From Anaeromyxobacter soli (lineage in GTDB: Bacteria; Myxococcota; Myxococcia; Myxococcales; Anaeromyxobacteraceae): a stretch of 64,000 bases of DNA. The stretch spans positions 62,001 through 126,000 of the forward strand of contig NZ_JAKZLF010000007.1 in assembly GCF_022808855.1 (NCBI RefSeq), given 5' to 3'. Positions 62,300-64,000 of the stretch are shown here, one piece after another. The position numbers were made by a program, and so were the translations under genes. Numbering within the stretch: the first letter of the stretch is position 1; each line of letters starts with the position of its first letter. The notes under the pieces were generated by a model. That model ran no database searches, had not been told where the DNA came from, and worked only from the letters and a program-made list of their open reading frames with translations.

Positions 62300-62641
62300 A
62301 TGAACTTTCGGTTGATCGCCTGCGCCCTGATGTTCCCCATCGCGGCGTCCGTGGCATGCGTCGCGGCGGGACACGGCAAGACGGCCGCCGCGCCGGACAC
62401 GCACGAGGAGTGCTCGATCGACTCCGACTGCCCCGGTGGGCGCTGCCAGCTCGGCGTGTGCTCGTACGCCTCGCGCGAGCACATGCCTTGCGCCCTCGAC
62501 TCCGAATGTCCCGGCGGCTCCTGCCGAATGGGAGCGTGCTCGTCCTTGCCGCCGGGGGTTCCGGAGTGCTCGATGGACTCACAGTGCCCGGGTGGCAGCT
62601 GCCGTGCCGGGAGCTGCTCGCCGGTGCCGCCGGGGCCCTAG
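62300..62641 (+). CDS. Small Cys-rich lipoprotein with three tandem repeats
   Basis: A 113-residue predicted lipoprotein: signal MNFRLIACALMFPIAASVAC with lipobox ASVAC, then three repeats of about 27-32 residues sharing C-S/A-x-D-S-x-CPGG-x-C-x-x-G-x-CS (ECSIDSDCPGGRCQLGVCS, PCALDSECPGGSCRMGACS, ECSMDSQCPGGSCRAGSCS). Four Cys per repeat suggest two disulfides each. GGAGAAGG precedes the ATG. The repeats look recently duplicated. Function unknown; likely displayed on the outer membrane. Confidence 0.75.
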   Translation: MNFRLIACALMFPIAASVACVAAGHGKTAAAPDTHEECSIDSDCPGGRCQLGVCSYASREHMPCALDSECPGGSCRMGACSSLPPGVPECSMDSQCPGGSCRAGSCSPVPPGP

Positions 62642-62757
62642 CGTCTTCTCCTCCGCTGGCGTCGCTTCTTCCTCGTCGCCCTCCACGCTCCCGGCGCGAG
62701 ACCGTACGACGCTCAGGAGGTTGCGACCGGAGCGTTCGGTCCAGTACAGACGAGGAC

Positions 62758-63288
62758 ATGCTCGCGTACCTCTTCTGGCACTGGCCGGCGCCGACGGTGG
62801 ACGCCGGGCGCTACGTCGAGTCTCTCGTCGCCTTTCACCGCGCCCTCGCGTCCAACGCTCCTCCCGGCCTGCGCGCCTCGCGCGTGTACGAGGTGGAGGC
62901 CGCGCCGTGGCTGGCGGTCCCGCGCGCGTTCGAGGACTGGTACCTCGTGGACGACTTCGCCGCGCTCGGGGCGCTCAACGAGGCCGCCGTCTCCGGCGCC
63001 CGCCGCGACCCACACGACGCGGCCGCGCGGCTCGCGGGCGGAGGCCATGGCGGCCTCTACCGCCTCGTCGCTCCGGGCGGTGAAGGGGCCCTCGACCGCA
63101 CGACGTGGTGCTCGAAGCCCGACGGAGTCCCCTACACGGAGTTCCACGCGAGGCTCCCTCCCGGCGAGAGCTGGCAGCGGCAGCTGGTGCTCGGGCCCGC
63201 CCCGGAGTTCTGCGTCGTCGGCGTGGATGCGGCCGCCGCGCTCGGCGGCGTGGCGGTCGCGGCCCGCCGCATCCACGCCTGGTCTTGA
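62758..63288 (+). CDS. Hypothetical protein, unknown function
   Basis: A 176-residue soluble protein starting MLAYLFWHWPAPTVDAGRYV, with FEDWYLVDDFAALGALNEAAV, HGGLYRLVAPGG and WCSKPDGVPYTEFHARLPPGESWQRQLVLGPAPEFC. I do not recognise the family; the repeated aromatic strand/helix pattern suggests a ferredoxin-like or dimeric alpha-beta fold. ATG 62758 follows GAGGA and a TACAGA box. The 116 bases from the Cys-rich lipoprotein gene hold nothing else. Confidence 0.6.
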   Translation: MLAYLFWHWPAPTVDAGRYVESLVAFHRALASNAPPGLRASRVYEVEAAPWLAVPRAFEDWYLVDDFAALGALNEAAVSGARRDPHDAAARLAGGGHGGLYRLVAPGGEGALDRTTWCSKPDGVPYTEFHARLPPGESWQRQLVLGPAPEFCVVGVDAAAALGGVAVAARRIHAWS

Positions 63289-63374
63289 GGCCGCAGGACC
63301 AGGCCCGCGCCGGGCCTGCCCCGGCGCCCTGCCGGAGCCCGCGCGCGGATCCCGTGGAGCGCCAGACGGAAGTC

Positions 63375-63448
63375 AGAGCGCCCCGACCCCAGAGCGCCCC
63401 GACCCAGAGTAATCGCGGTAGAGCGCCCCGACCCAGAGTAATCGCGGT
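63375..63448. repeat. 29-bp tandem repeat, two copies plus a partial
   Basis: The unit AGAGCGCCCCGACCC followed by AGAGTAATCGCGGT occurs at 63391-63419 and 63420-63448, with its first 15 bases also at 63375-63389. The copies are identical, pointing to recent duplication. The surrounding gap (63289-63586) has no gene I can support. Too few units and no spacers for a CRISPR. Confidence 0.8.
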
Positions 63449-63586
63449 ACACGGCCGACGCGCATCACGCGCGTCAATCGCGGAGTTACGCGTGCTTGGC
63501 TCTCGCGACGCTGACGCACTCCGCAACCGGCGGTGCGCTCCCGCGAGGCTGGACCTCTGACGACGACGGCCGGGCGCGCGCCCGGA

Positions 63587-64000
63587 TCAGCTCGCGAAAG
63601 CGCGGATCAGAGGGGCGAGGTTGGGGATGAGATCCCCCCAGCCGTGCAGCACGACCACGAGCGTGAGGTTCCGGGTGCGCGCCCAGAGTATGCCGAACGC
63701 GACACCGATGGGGGACAACATGACCATCGCGTAGGCAGCGGCGCTGAGCACCTCCGGCGGCCTGGCCATGCCTTCCACGGTGTGTGCGCCTCGCAGCACG
63801 TACCCCGGCGCGTGCGCGAGCGCGAAGAGGACTGACATTCCCAGCACACCAGCGACAGGCGATCGCAGCCACGCCGCCATGCGCGACTGGAGCAGCGCAC
63901 GAAACAGGAACTCCTCCACGAGCCCTGCTTCGACCGCCAGCCAGGCCCAAACCGGTAACGCCATCGCGATCACCTGCCAGGCCGAGAGCTCATACTCGGC
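63587..64000 (-). CDS. CPBP-family intramembrane metalloprotease (N-terminus beyond window)
   Basis: The frame is open to the window edge, so the N-terminus is missing; the visible 137 residues include AEYELSAWQVIAMALPVWAW before the ATG at 63973. The CPBP/Abi signature is present: VEEFLFRALLQSRM (EExxxR) and a conserved His in VLFALAHAPGYVL, in several hydrophobic helices, ending VVLHGWGDLIPNLAPLIRAF with the C-terminal conserved H-x-x-x-D/N helix. Members include CAAX prenyl proteases and bacteriocin-immunity proteins. Function unknown. Composition is less GC-rich than the core. Confidence 0.82.
   Translation of the reverse strand, partial: AEYELSAWQVIAMALPVWAWLAVEAGLVEEFLFRALLQSRMAAWLRSPVAGVLGMSVLFALAHAPGYVLRGAHTVEGMARPPEVLSAAAYAMVMLSPIGVAFGILWARTRNLTLVVVLHGWGDLIPNLAPLIRAFAS

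Noticed and set aside
63375-63448. CRISPR array
   Set aside because: Units are directly adjacent with no spacers, and no cas genes are in the window.

Overview
The window is very GC-rich, with strong third-position G/C bias, GTG starts and many 1- or 4-base gene junctions. It encodes a eukaryotic-type Ser/Thr kinase fused to TPRs, an NtrC-type two-component pair, several histidine kinases, a serpin, many lipoproteins and the futalosine menaquinone pathway. Together these suggest a myxobacterium of the Anaeromyxobacter type. This is inference from gene content and composition; no 16S gene is present.

Layout. 0.2-9.3 kb: two ABC-2 permeases without their ATPase, a methyltransferase, ferredoxin-NADP reductase, a kinase-TPR protein, an isoprenylcysteine-methyltransferase-like membrane protein, a serpin lipoprotein and a GNAT. 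9.4-14.6 kb: a Cys-rich lipoprotein, a histidine kinase/sigma-54 activator pair, then small exported and beta-barrel proteins. 14.9-18 kb: M3 oligopeptidase and gpsA. 18.1-24 kb: a compact minus-strand cluster of FAD oxidoreductase, fatty acyl-AMP ligase, acyl carrier protein and type III polyketide synthase, with a membrane histidine kinase upstream. 24-34.7 kb: clpB, an MBL hydrolase, DoxX, asd, truA, a poly-Gly lipoprotein, a GT39-like glycosyltransferase and a polyprenyl diphosphate synthase. 35-41 kb: a catalytically dead M16 lipoprotein, an SPFH protein and a four-lipoprotein CsgG/PEGA-like/DUF4810/GNA1162 operon. 41-51.3 kb: a GH5-like lipoprotein, then the menaquinone operon ubiD-ubiE-ubiX-mqnE-mqnAC (fused)-deaminase-mqnP plus a GbsR/MarR-like regulator. 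51.3-54.6 kb: a histidine kinase broken by one in-frame stop, and an amidohydrolase. 54.7-59.3 kb: prfA-prmC-murA-hisG and a zinc-ribbon protein. 59.3-64 kb: a molybdopterin enzyme, tRNA-Gly(CCC), then a patchier, visibly less GC-rich segment with gene remnants, an inverted tRNA 3'-end copy, small lipoprotein and hypothetical genes, and a CPBP protease cut by the window edge.

The most notable signals are: (i) the self-contained FAAL/ACP/type III PKS/flavoenzyme cluster, which suggests a fatty-acid-primed alkylresorcinol, pyrone or quinone product; (ii) the MqnA-MqnC fusion in a futalosine operon, and an 18-bp dyad shared by the promoter regions of that operon and of the distant polyprenyl diphosphate synthase; (iii) a ~160-bp multi-hairpin repeat at gene 3' ends, with a compensatory base-pair change between copies; (iv) repeated -10-like TANNNT boxes 6-7 bases before ATG/GTG starts, suggesting leaderless transcription; and (v) remnants: a 51-bp copy of an amidohydrolase 3' end, a W-to-stop histidine kinase, a LysR tail and an inverted tRNA end.
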